Of a DNA stretch of 27,564 nucleotides, positions 16,497-25,507 are shown piece by piece; position 1 is the stretch's first letter, and every line of letters starts with the position of its first letter. The notes below the pieces were generated by a model. It did no database searches. It saw only the letters and a list, made by a program, of their open reading frames with translations, and was not told the DNA's origin. The position numbers were made by a program, and so were the translations under genes. The DNA is from Chara braunii (lineage: Eukaryota; Streptophyta; Charophyceae; Charales; Characeae): NCBI GenBank assembly GCA_003427395.1, contig BFEA01000006.1:2041934-2069497 (forward strand). Reading direction: 5' to 3'.

Positions 16497-16746
16497 TCAA
16501 TCTCTCGCTCTTCTCGCAAGAGATACAGGCTCGTTTCTCTCTTCTCTTGTCTGCTCTACCCCTTGAGAGTTCTGCACATATAGGGTATAAGCAATAATGG
16601 ATTGGGTAGTGATCAAGGGCAGTGCAATCCTTCTCAGCCTTCCAATGTAATCTTCAATCAATTCTCTCTCATCATCCCTACTCAGTCTTCTGTCATACCC
16701 CTTTATATATCCCGAATCATAAAATATCGAGTCAGATCTATAATCT
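16497..16746 (-). pseudogene. pre-gag 'B-module' copy 2, unknown function
   Basis: Open in the frame of gag from a TGA near 16745-16747 down to TGA 16497-16499, with no good ATG, so it is either part of a longer ancestral ORF or an N-terminal extension of gag. Visible blocks: ELIEDYIGRLRRIALPLI, then TTQ, AYTLYV, and PVSLARRAR at the end. The neighbouring module at 16766-17056 shows the same order ending RVSLARRI, and the LTR ORF at 21032-21316 ends TVGQARVRL. This supports one family with three copies per element half. Function unknown. Confidence 0.5.
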
Positions 16747-16765
16747 CATAATCAAATTGCACTGT

Positions 16766-17056
16766 TTACAGCCCACTGTTGATCCTTCTTGCAAGAGATA
16801 CCCGTTCCTGAAAAGTGTGATATGATACTCTCTCAGCAGTTTTCACTTTCATCACCTTTAACAGATAGCTTATCTCAGTCTGGTCAGTGATAACTCTCAG
16901 GGCAGAATCTCTTATGCGATCTAAGAAAGGCTGCAAGAACTCAAGCTCATCCAGGGTAGATAGATTCCTGTCAGAGATCCGAAGAGTCCCTTCTACCTTG
17001 GCTACTTTACCTTCCAACACAACTCCTAGTGTCAGCTGTTCAGTCAGACTGGGCAT
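16766..17056 (-). CDS. pre-gag 'B-module' copy 1, unknown function
   Basis: 96 codons from ATG with no recognised domain. Order: LGVVLEGKVAKVEG (residues about 10-23), a helix FLQPFLDRIRDSALRVI with DQ at about 58-59, YLLKVMKVK, then YHTFQERVSLARR near the C-terminus. The same blocks occur in the LTR ORFs at 2255-2500 and 21032-21316 (GVITMENRD, RSRVLEIVKDQ, HNTFSSEETVGQAR) and in copy 2 next door. The element-order neighbours are A modules upstream and gag downstream. Its frame differs by one from gag. Confidence 0.55.
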   Translation of the reverse strand: MPSLTEQLTLGVVLEGKVAKVEGTLRISDRNLSTLDELEFLQPFLDRIRDSALRVITDQTEISYLLKVMKVKTAERVSYHTFQERVSLARRINSGL

Positions 17057-17159
17057 TGCTAATCATTATAAGCAACATCTGAAAGGTAGATCTCAGGTTG
17101 GACATAATCAGGGATCTCGAATCTGTGTTCACAGGTACTCAGAAGTAGAGATTTTATCA

Positions 17160-17630
17160 TCACAGTAGAGTCTTTTCTCTTGCCCTACCAATCTCAGCAA
17201 TAGCTTCCAACAGAGGCATTCAATCTCTCATGTCTTCAAATCCCTTAGCAATTGAGAACTCTGGAACCCTATCAAATTGTCTTACTTCTTTCCCTCAGGT
17301 TACTTTTCTCTTTAACTTTTCAAGTCACTCCTTGGTTCTTTTGAGACCAATATAAGCACATGTCTGACACTTCAAGTAGTCATATTCCTTTTCTAAGCCT
17401 GCTGGTACATAAATCCGTACGTCCAGGCTGCCAGTACTAAGGAATTTGACCACTGGGATGTGAAATATTATGGCCCCTCTGTCACAAATCTCATACCTCA
17501 GGATCACAAATGGATTATCACACCTTATCACCTCATAGAGTTTACCCCTCACAGTAGTTATCCTGACTACTGGGAGTATTCTTCTTGGACTTTCTTCACT
17601 TTCCATGCAAACTTTATCATGGCATATCAA
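17160..17630 (-). pseudogene. pre-gag 'A-module' copy 4, broken
   Basis: 101 codons are open from ATG at 17630 to TGA 17325-17327, then the same frame continues through another TGA to about 17160. Module hallmarks: LYEVIRC and ILRYEI, a hydrophobic strand IIFHIPVVKFL, then LDVRIYVP; after the stops VPEFSIAKGFEDM and MPLLEAIAEIGRA occupy the place of the proline turn and final helix of other copies. The TGA at 17220-17222 sits where sister copies have the conserved Trp of the DG..W motif. The first part overlaps the end of copy 3 in another frame. Unknown function. Confidence 0.5.
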
Positions 17631-17963
17631 TTGTATCTTGGGAATGTGAGTTCCCCAACAGGTGGGGATGGTATCCCAACAAAAGGTCTGACATAGGTGC
17701 TAAAGGAGAAGTTTTTTCCCTCTCGCTCTAATCTTCTCTTCTCATCATGCACAAGATTCGACGCTCGTTGCCAACACGCACCTTTTCGGTTCTCGTCAAA
17801 TCTCTGTTTCGGCAAATAAATCCCAATATCATATTCATCAAGATCAATAAAATAACATGTAAGAACATACAGACTGTCTTGTTCTTGTCCTAATCTCTTT
17901 ATGGCTTCATACCTCACGATTTCATAAGGAATTACAGCCCTGCCCGCTATATAGAATTAAGAG
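17582..17963 (-). pseudogene. pre-gag 'A-module' copy 3, broken
   Basis: The clean ORF is 17627-17917 (96 codons), but the frame is already open upstream with IPYEIVRYEA, the module's aromatic start motif. It continues with LYVLTCYFIDLDEYDIGIYLPKQ, a Trp-containing charged helix (HDEKRRLERE) and VGIPSPP. The TGA at 17627-17629 replaces the Trp seen in copy 2; after it the same frame still reads AMIKFAWKVKKVQ, matching the final helix of copy 2. The N-terminal extension is in a different frame, so there is also an indel near 17950. Copies 2 and 3 are the most similar pair. Confidence 0.55.
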
Positions 17964-18062
17964 AATTCAGCAGCTTATCTGATTCAGTCTTACTTAGCCT
18001 TTCATGGCCTCTTATTAGTCTAAGCTTATATTTTTCTCTCAAAGGTACATAGCGTCGACTCA

Positions 18063-18512
18063 TCAGACTCTTTGACCTCTTTTCACTTTCTGGGCAAACT
18101 CAATCACCGGAAACCAATCATCTTTTGATAAATTTATATCAGGCAAGGGAAGAGCTGGAAATCCCTTGAAGACAGTAAATCGAGTAGATCCTGTGAAACA
18201 CTTGTTCGCTCTCTCAAGCCTCTCTCTCTCTTTCAATACGACTTTTTCAGCAAATCCCCAGCAGCTCTCATATACTGCATCAACATTTCTTTGCTTTGGG
18301 ACATAAATTCTTACGTCATACTCATCCAGGTCCGTGAAATAGAATGTCAGTACATACAATCGTTTCTGCTCCTATCCGCTCTCGACCATCTCATACCTGA
18401 CAACTTCATATGAAAATGCCTCTCTCTTGCTTAGAGTATTAAGTGACCTTAGGAGACATTCGACCTTCTCTTGACTTGGACCCAAACCTCTGCTAAAATT
18501 TGACCTTCTTTG
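18063..18512 (-). pseudogene. pre-gag 'A-module' copy 2, one internal stop
   Basis: Same frame as copy 1. From about 18512 it reads LLRSLNTLSKREAFSYEVVRYE-type sequence, then TAG at 18372-18374, then 98 codons: LYVLTFYFTDLDEYDVRIYVPKQ, a charged helix (KERERLERA), GFPALPLPD and DDWFPVIEFAQKVKRG, ending at TGA 18063-18065. Copy 3 has Gln at the position of the TAG, so a CAG/CAA-to-TAG change is likely. The terminal TGATG overlaps an ATG (18063-18061) of a short downstream frame. A secreted or membrane role is not suggested; no signal peptide is seen. Confidence 0.55.
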
Positions 18513-18536
18513 TCTGATTATTCTGCTGAAATCTCT

Positions 18537-18965
18537 TCAGCTCTCATGACCACCGTTTCTTTTCTCGCTTGTCAATACCATGTTGATTATCGGCAGCCAG
18601 TTAGTCCCATCACAGTAGCTGTCATGTATAGGAGGGACCGAAACAGTCTTGTATGTTACTGGCATTATACCCCATTCCAGTTTCCTCTTTTGCTTGATCA
18701 GGTCTGTCTTTTCATCATAGATAAATTGGATCATGGTCTCCCATAACCAATTAAAATTTTCACCATCATTACTGCACAGATATGGGCGGATATCATAGAT
18801 ATCATATGGGCGGATATCATAGATATCTCCCTCCAAGAAGTGAGTCAACACTACACAGATGGTTGAGGCACAAGAGTGATAGCCCCAACAAGCCTCATAT
18901 TTGTAAGGAAATATTCCTCTTGTGGTAAGTTTAGACAATTCTTTAAAAACACCGTCGACCAGCAT
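18537..18965 (-). CDS. pre-gag 'A-module' copy 1, unknown function
   Basis: 142 codons from ATG, the first coding region after the PBS. Order: LVDGVFKELSKL (residues 2-13), FPYKYE (19-24), a hydrophobic strand ICVVLTHFL, DIYDIRPY twice in tandem (47-54 and 55-62, a 24-bp duplication), a helix with WETMIQFIYDEKTDL, KRKLEWG, VPPIHD and CDGTNWLPIINMVL (118-131). The LTR ORFs 983-1681 and 19799-20482 share LVD, FPYKY, D(I/L)R(I/P), the proline turn and DG..W in the same order and spacing. The family is unknown to me; the position parallels the extra ORF between PBS and gag in Ogre elements, without recognisable homology. Confidence 0.6.
   Translation of the reverse strand: MLVDGVFKELSKLTTRGIFPYKYEACWGYHSCASTICVVLTHFLEGDIYDIRPYDIYDIRPYLCSNDGENFNWLWETMIQFIYDEKTDLIKQKRKLEWGIMPVTYKTVSVPPIHDSYCDGTNWLPIINMVLTSEKRNGGHES
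18780..18827. repeat. 24-bp tandem duplication inside A-module copy 1
   Basis: ATATGGGCGGATATCATAGATATC minus nothing occurs twice head to tail (18780-18803 and 18804-18827). It adds eight residues in frame; no other A module has the second copy, so it is a recent local event in this element. Confidence 0.9.
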
Positions 18966-19288
18966 TTGTCTCGATCCGTCTCATTCACTCTTTTTCTTTC
19001 AATTCCCTTCAATGTATTGGGAGATAATAGGGCATACCTGGTATCAAGCTTGATACTCTCCAGTCAATAATATCAATCTCCTTTCCCGATCCAGTGTGGT
19101 ACCTCACACAAGGAAGAAATAAGTCAAAGTTAGCATCCGTGATTCTCAAGATAATCGGGACTCAAATGAGAATAATAAAATTAATATGAAGCTCACAAAA
19201 ATGTCAACAGTTCTCACGTTCTAATCAAAGCTAAAAAATGATGATAATGATGACCCAGACTCTTTCCGGATATGAAATTTTTTTCATG
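18966..19288 (-). other. short leader between PBS and first ORF
   Basis: About 320 bases between the PBS and the first ATG of the pre-gag modules. The frame of copy 1 remains open for a short distance upstream of the ATG with Arg/Lys-rich sequence. It is AT-rich near 19150-19250. A packaging signal would be expected here, but none can be read from sequence alone. Confidence 0.5.
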
Positions 19289-19306
19289 TCTCCGGCAACG
19301 GCGCCA
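19289..19306 (-). other. primer binding site complementary to tRNA-Asp
   Basis: Read on the minus strand, TGGCGCCGTTGCCGGAGA begins 4 nt (AAAA) after the 5' LTR end. It matches the complement of the eukaryotic tRNA-Asp 3' end including CCA (TGGCGCCGTTGCCGGGGA) at 17 of 18 positions. tRNA-Asp primers are common in plant Tat/Athila-type elements. This fixes the element's orientation. Confidence 0.9.
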
Positions 19307-19798
19307 TTTTTGTCGCACTTTTTCTCAGTCGTGCCTCTACGGACGACCAAGAAAGCCAACAGGCTGTCACATAGGATTTTGTATGTGACTGCAATAAATA
19401 AAATAAATTACATAATGCAGATCCCTTCCTGTTGTGTGCGTCCGGCTTCGAGCGAGACCCTTCAATTGCGGTCTTTGCCGGTCCCTGGTGTTAGGAATCT
19501 TTTATTTTGATTCGGAACANCAGAGAATTATGCAAATANTAACCATCAAATCATGGGGTCCTATGCATGCATCAATTATGTCAATCTGATTTTGAGGCCT
19601 GTGACAGAATCATCCAAGGAGACAATCATCAGGCANAACAATACAAGAAGCAAGACTGACTGACTCGAGCAACGANAAGGGCAATTGAATGAGGGAAGAA
19701 TGAGAACTCATAATAGTCTCAGGGAGTACACATGGAGGAGGGCATGNCCAACACCAATCANGAGTCCTCACTCAACCCTCTGAACTTCTCTCTGTCTC

Positions 19799-20482
19799 TC
19801 ACTTTGCTATCAGTCGTTTGGGTTTCTTGCCATATCTCCGTACTCTCTGAGGTTGTGACGTCTGAATGTTTAGCCACCTGAAGCCCACTAATTCCAAATA
19901 CTTCCAGCCAAGTCCCATGATACGGAAGTCAAGCATGGCACATAATTCCTCCCATAGTCTGGGGAGATAGGACTGAGAGAAAACACCCCTCTTGAGATGC
20001 GAAAACTCTGAGGGCTCGGCCACTACCTCATAATCAATCACTGTCGGCGATCTGTATCTCTTGGCCAAGTCCACCAGACCGTCCCAATAAGAGCCATCAG
20101 TAAGGTAGTAGGGGACCGGTGGTCTGGGATAGTCAGTGAAGAGCTTATGACCAAAGCTATAGACCAGCTTTGTATTACCCTCAAGCCTCTCAGTTTTCCA
20201 CTGCACATACCCGGCTGTTGCTGCCCATACCGCGTCAAAATGAGGNTGCGTCTNATTCCCNTTNTTCAGGAAAATCCGTAAGTCACTGACTGTGCCTTNT
20301 NCGAACTCGGTGAGAGCGATNAAGATAGACAGATCTTCTCGCCTGAACCCNTCGATCTTGACATACTTGTAGGGGAANCTCTCCNTGGCAGCGATAAGAN
20401 TGAGGNTGTCAAGGACCGACTGNTCAACTNNNATNGGGTTAATCTCTCTCATATGTTTGGNTAAATGATTACTCCCAGACAA
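19799..20482 (-). CDS. LTR-encoded 'A-module' protein (right LTR copy)
   Basis: 227 codons, counterpart of 983-1681, with about 20 undetermined residues from scattered Ns in the first 80 positions. The central and C-terminal parts (WDGLVDLAKRYRSP, then IDYEVV and the basic end) are fully readable and differ from the left copy by only a few substitutions. Upstream, the frame runs into the 12-bp repeat; the base that creates the TAG in the left copy is an N here (20584), so it is undecided whether this copy is open further. It sits about 500 bp before the LTR end, on the same strand as the pre-gag modules. Confidence 0.6.
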   Translation of the reverse strand: MSGSNHLXKHMREINXXXVXQSVLDXLXLIAAXEXFPYKYVKIXGFRREDLSIXIALTEFXXGTVSDLRIFLXXGNXTXPHFDAVWAATAGYVQWKTERLEGNTKLVYSFGHKLFTDYPRPPVPYYLTDGSYWDGLVDLAKRYRSPTVIDYEVVAEPSEFSHLKRGVFSQSYLPRLWEELCAMLDFRIMGLGWKYLELVGFRWLNIQTSQPQRVRRYGKKPKRLIAK

Positions 20483-20550
20483 ANAGAAAANAGACNNAGC
20501 TTGANTGACAGGTGTCCACGNCTTTAATGCCTTTTGAATGNCGTTCCAAA

Positions 20551-20646
20551 CGATGCNCTGAATGTTGTCCTGAATGGTACTCTNAATGCTATTCTGAATG
20601 GTACTCTGAATGCTGTTCTGAATNGTACTCTGAACGCTGTTCTGAA
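20551..20646. repeat. 12-bp minisatellite in right LTR
   Basis: Same eight-unit array as in the left LTR with three Ns. The equal unit number in both copies indicates no array turnover since insertion, or homogenisation. Confidence 0.85.
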
Positions 20647-21031
20647 TGGTTGAATATTACTGATTAACCACTGATTTGTGGGACTGGATGTTTCTGATTA
20701 ATTACTGACTTGGGAAGCTGAATGTCGCTGATTAATTACGAACACGAGAAGCTGAATGTTGCTCAGATCATTGACCGAGTATTGCCTGAGAACAACATGA
20801 GTATTGTCTGAGTATTGAGTGCTGATTTGGGCATAGAAGACTTGTTCTGAGCGCTATTCTGAGCGTCAAAAACTGTTCTGAGTGTTGTCTAAACTTTCGT
20901 CTGAATGTTACCANAATACCCGTCTCCAAGTTATGATTCATTGCATCACTAAACTGCAGGAGGAGGGGTGAGGTCTGTTGCCGTTCGAAGATGATAGAGT
21001 TATGAGTATGGTGATTAGGGTACCACTGAAC

Positions 21032-21316
21032 TCATACAAGCCTTACTCTAGCCTGTCCCACCGTTTCTTCTGACGAGAAGGTGTTGTGCAACCGCCCATC
21101 CGACCCGTAAAAGTAGACAGTGTATGCTGCAAACTTCTGATCTTTCACTATTTCGAGCACCCTACTTCTCATCAGCCCCAAGATGTACGGGATTCTTTCA
21201 AATGCTTTTTCCTCCCAATCACCCCTCTTGTCCAGATGGAGGGCGTAGGTCATCCTTACCCGGTCTCTGTTTTCCATGGTTATCACGCCCCTAGTCACAC
21301 ACAGAATAGACCCCAA
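21032..21316 (-). CDS. LTR-encoded 'B-module' protein (right copy, full length)
   Basis: 94 codons from ATG and open to a natural-looking stop. It reads through the position where the left copy has TAA, giving the extra tail SEETVGQARVRLV. That tail is what aligns best with RVSLARRI and PVSLARRAR of the two pre-gag B modules, supporting this longer version as ancestral. Only one or two residues differ from the left copy in the shared part. Function unknown. Confidence 0.55.
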   Translation of the reverse strand: MGSILCVTRGVITMENRDRVRMTYALHLDKRGDWEEKAFERIPYILGLMRSRVLEIVKDQKFAAYTVYFYGSDGRLHNTFSSEETVGQARVRLV

Positions 21317-21594
21317 GGTAACCAGTCAAAAATGCAGGGATCTGACGAATGGCTATGGAGCCACAAATCCGCTGTAGTTGCCAGAATCTGAGCTTGTTGT
21401 CTCAGAGATCGAGTGAAGCCGTTAAAGGAGCGGGGAAACGGGCTTTCTGTACCCTTGAACGAAGTGACAGATGAAGAGGATTCTTACTAGCTGTGGGCTC
21501 TAACTGCTGTACTGTGGGCAAAGTCTTTTTGATGCGCTGCTCAGGTAGGGACCCATATGATAGGGGCTTTAGTTCAGAAGCTGAGGGTCCGAGC

Positions 21595-21939
21595 TCAGTA
21601 CCCGACCCTGAGTATAGCCCCACCTAATTCAAGACAGACCTCATTTATCAATGCCTCTTTGCAAACGGCTTGACATAGCGGGTGCTCAGAGCTTAGGCCT
21701 TTCGCATGAAGATTCCGACTACAGACATTTAACAAGTCCGTACTCAAGCTCAGTGAAGTAGGTAGAAACCAGGTCTCTGAGAAAATTGCCCTAGTATTCT
21801 CGCAGCTTTTTGTTACGCTGAGATCAGCTAAAGGCAAAAGTCTCTTGAGAACAGGTAACAGAGTGTGCTCAGTGCTCAAGATCCGGCCGGCTATAGCGAG
21901 GGACTCAGGCAACTTTTCTTTGAGATGGGACTGACCCAA
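21595..21939 (-). CDS. LTR-encoded hypothetical ORF (right copy, 114 aa)
   Basis: 114 codons starting MGQSHLKEKL, with no recognised motif. It is intact at the start where the left copy has a TAG, but ends seven residues earlier because of a TGA at 21595-21597 (CGA in the left copy). Leu- and Cys-rich with a central SLSLSTDLLNVCS. It lies just upstream of the B module on the element strand, so B, A and this ORF form a group of three in the last 2.6 kb of the LTR. Confidence 0.35.
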   Translation of the reverse strand: MGQSHLKEKLPESLAIAGRILSTEHTLLPVLKRLLPLADLSVTKSCENTRAIFSETWFLPTSLSLSTDLLNVCSRNLHAKGLSSEHPLCQAVCKEALINEVCLELGGAILRVGY

Positions 21940-24240
21940 CCCGAATAGAATTAAGCAATTTAGTCACCGTCAAGTAAAAATTTAGCAAGGGCATAAGATA
22001 TTTTTCTCAGTATTGTTTTTCTCTTCCCCATTTATTCAGAGATCAAGGCCATAAAACATAGCCAATGAAAATCACCTCTGCATCCCCTCCAAACATATAA
22101 GCCCATTTGGTGAGCCCGGGAGTAGACCTGTATACTAGAAACAACTACTGGTTTGCAGTCATTCAAACCCACAGAATATTCAGTTCCGCATTCATTTATT
22201 CGCGCTGGCGCTTGAAAGGTTGCTTAGTCTTGCTCTCAATTCATCTCTAGGTACAAGCGAGCTCGTACAACTACAAGCGAGCGTTCGATCGAATGAACAC
22301 GTGTAAGTCAACACGTTCACTTCGCTCGAATAATCATACGGCGGAAAAAAAGAAAAAAGAAAAAAAAAAGGAAAGATCAAGATCCTAGTTGCATTTTACG
22401 ATCTTCTTCTTCACAAGACTTGAGCACAGAGTACGAAGGCTGCGTAACTCTGGCCTTGCCAAGCAATCGATTGAACCACTCAATCCGAGAAGCAGATCCA
22501 ATAGACAAATGTAAATAACATGCCAATACGAAGAAAATCCAGTGCTCTTAGCCTTCACTAATTACTAAAGACAGGTTGCACGTGCATTTTGGACCTATGT
22601 TATGTGTTGGGGCTACTCACCTACTCACCTGTTCGCACAGCCTAGGGAGGGCCTGACCCTTGTCATAACGCNNCCGGATNAGCCAGNCACCTACCAATCA
22701 GACTAATAAGCCTTACAAAGAGAGAAATTGAATTAACAGGCACAAAAGGGGAATTATTCACGATAGCCAACATCTTATCAGGATTTCCGGCCAAGACGAT
22801 TAACGAGGGGAGCTTCGTTGACTCTTGAACAACAAAGTATGTAGCCTTCTTAGTAGGCAGCTAAAGGCAGGAGCCCCCATCCCCGTTTCACGCGTCTTAG
22901 TAACTTAGGTATCTGTCTCAGCATAAGGTCCAATGTTCGTCCTCTTACACGAGCCTCGCTCAGACATTGATCGCTTTTGCCNAGGCACGTGGGTGTAAAC
23001 GGTGAGTCCTCACGCACAAAACCCCTCCGACCCGTCCCGCTNAGTTACTTGTGCTCTTGCACCTCTGTTNAGACCCTTCTCGTACACATCTCACGACTTA
23101 CTNAGTAACTAGCTCATGCNTGCGCANTTCATGTATGCACCAGTTAGAGTAAATNNGTGGAATCTTCTTCNTCTNTTTGTACATGGCATGACNGCAGTCA
23201 GTAAGGGTAAGCGCGAGAGAGTCCGTCCTGCGGTATCATAGGGAAGACTGCTCGAGAAAGACTTACTGACTCTCTCTAATCCTCTGTAGTCACACACATT
23301 CTCTNGCAAACGTAAAGCCCTGACTCGAAGGAGACACTTNNNNTTGACTACANCGTACAGNTGGCAGGTTGTACTCATATGTCCCACTCTCTTCACAGGC
23401 TGGCAAGCGAGTGCCCTCNTTAGCCTCATGCGCATGGCAATCAAAGTTGACGTGAGCACCCCNAGAGTTTCCCCTTTCTTNAGCTCCTATCTTGCACGCG
23501 CGNCAGTCCACTGACGCCTCCTGCGCACTANAGGACACACGATCCCCCGGCGCCTCCCCTTTTTAGAGGAACGATCCTCCCACGACTTTCTCACTCCATG
23601 CGAAAAGACATCAGGGAGGTGGCAGGCGAACACGCACGAGTGACAAGTCACTCTCTTGACCGTTGCATGACCCTCCCCTCTTCTCATTCACTCACGCTGT
23701 CTTTCGAGAGCCCTCTCTCACCCCCGCTCACCAAGACCACTCGCACATAGTCTCTTCCTCTCCCATGGCGAGACCTCGATCTATTTTCCTGCCGTTGTGA
23801 ATGAACTTCCATACCGCTCACTTATCTGCTCGCCTTCACTTCCCGCACATAGAAATCAAGGTTGACGTCAGCACTCTGAGCACCTCTCACACAATCACTC
23901 GCGCTGCTCATTATAGCCCACTCTCTTTTTGACTCGTCACACACTGTCGTCCAGTTGACATCAGCATCCCAGCACACGCGTTCAGCTCTCGACCCCCTCT
24001 CCCTTGCGTGGCGTTAGGCCATCACCATGTCCAAGACTCTGTCGTCTTCTCTATACGTTTCCGTCCTTACTTCACCATGCCCACTCCACACTGACTCTTC
24101 ACGCACTGGAGTCAGGTTGACGTCAACTCCTCCCATCTGACCAAACCCTCTCGTGCACCTCTTCTCTCTCTCGTTGACCTTCTTGGCGCGTCATGTGTAC
24201 CCGAGCATGTGCCAGTACCACTGCCTCAGCCTTCCCGCTG
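21940..24240. other. right-LTR segment without supported genes
   Basis: Counterpart of 3064-5423. Ns at 22672-22687 and a dense N region 22982-23531 copy the N pattern of the left LTR. The TGACGTCA palindromes recur at 23863-23870 and 24118-24125. Frames crossing Ns are not interpretable. Confidence 0.5.
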
Positions 24241-24708
24241 TCACGAACTCACCTCGGGCCCGCGCTCCACTAGGCCTGTCAACGGTTGGTTTCGACGGGC
24301 CTGGTCCAGCTCATGCCAGACCTGGATGTCCGCCTCTCTGTCACTCATCTCGGACTCCCCTTCGGAGCCCCGGTCATTGTGTTGTACCTCTCGGTCAGTA
24401 GTTCCCGTCGATGAGTCGTCCTCGTGGTAAGTGACCATTACCCGCGTGCCGGCAGTTACCCTGTCATGCCTGCACCTTCGCTCGGCTCTGTTACGCGCCT
24501 CGGTAACCGCAACCTGCAGACTGTCATCTCTCCCCATTTCCTGCTCTCTACAACCACACACATTAACTTTTAGCCTGACCTCCCCATCAGGCTTACCATA
24601 AATCAATATGGTCTCCACTATAGTACCTTTCTCATCCTTTCTCTTCCACATCCAGGAGTACCTCATATATCTAGGCCTGTAACCGCGCAGGCCATTTCGG
24701 TCCGCCAT
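24241..24708 (-). CDS. LTR-encoded 155-aa hypothetical protein (right copy)
   Basis: Identical in sequence to the ORF at 5424-5891: an ordered-looking N-terminal 85 residues with RYSWMWKRK and a charged helix, then an acidic Ser/Thr/Asp-rich tail. No known family. It is the longest clean ATG-started ORF in the 5' half of the LTR. Whether it is translated is unknown. Confidence 0.4.
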   Translation of the reverse strand: MADRNGLRGYRPRYMRYSWMWKRKDEKGTIVETILIYGKPDGEVRLKVNVCGCREQEMGRDDSLQVAVTEARNRAERRCRHDRVTAGTRVMVTYHEDDSSTGTTDREVQHNDRGSEGESEMSDREADIQVWHELDQARRNQPLTGLVERGPEVSS

Positions 24709-25455
24709 ATCCGCTCCGAAATAGCCAAAGCCTCACTCTCGGGAACACGCACTCAGATGGTTCAGACTATCCCTCACGGCTCCGCGCTCAGGCCTTTAAA
24801 CCCACAACACTAATAGTGGCGAGAAAAACTCGCGGGCGCCCACTGCTAGTCCCCTGATAGTCAGGTTCCCCCATCTCTTATAGGCCTGCCCCACACCCAG
24901 TTCCTTGTGCTCTAAACGGAAAGCTTCAAGACTTGGCGAAAATTCGAAAATAAACAGGACAGTTTTAAAACCAGAATTTTTACACAAAAAGGAACCAAAA
25001 GAAAACCAAAGAATTGGAAAAAAAAGGAAAAAATGACTTACGACCGCGATATCCACAGGCTGTCTGCTATCGGTCCCTGTCGCTTCGTCTCATTGAGAGG
25101 TGACTACTATTCTGAGGTGGTGGTCCCATAACGTGCTCCCGACCGCCCAGGTTTTCACCTCAAAAGAGAGCAGCGAGCTATCTCTGGTGGGTGCTTGTGT
25201 CCGATGGAAAGGAGGGGACTTATGACCCTCCAGAGGGTGGGTGATAGGTCTTCTACCGATGCGGCCGCGGGTCGCCTTCGTTTTGGGGTCTTACCGCACG
25301 GCACCAATTCAGAGCTAGCCCACAGACAGTATACGTGGGGTCGGCCTACTTAGGCTGTGGGTCGCCGAGTTCGAAATACGAACCGTTGACCTTCGCGTGA
25401 GATGACAGGCCGACAGACGGAAAACTGAAAATAGGAAAAATTAGTAATAATACTG

Positions 25456-25507
<52 letters not shown>

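Noticed and set aside
18063-18965. Envelope-like gene
   Set aside because: The pre-gag and LTR modules lack signal peptides, transmembrane segments and cysteine patterns, and they lie before gag rather than after pol.
10734-19000. Alternative genetic code (TGA=Trp, TAG=Gln)
   Set aside because: All three stop codons interrupt frames, a clear frame change and a lost catalytic residue coexist, and the 654-codon ORF needs no recoding; decay explains it better.
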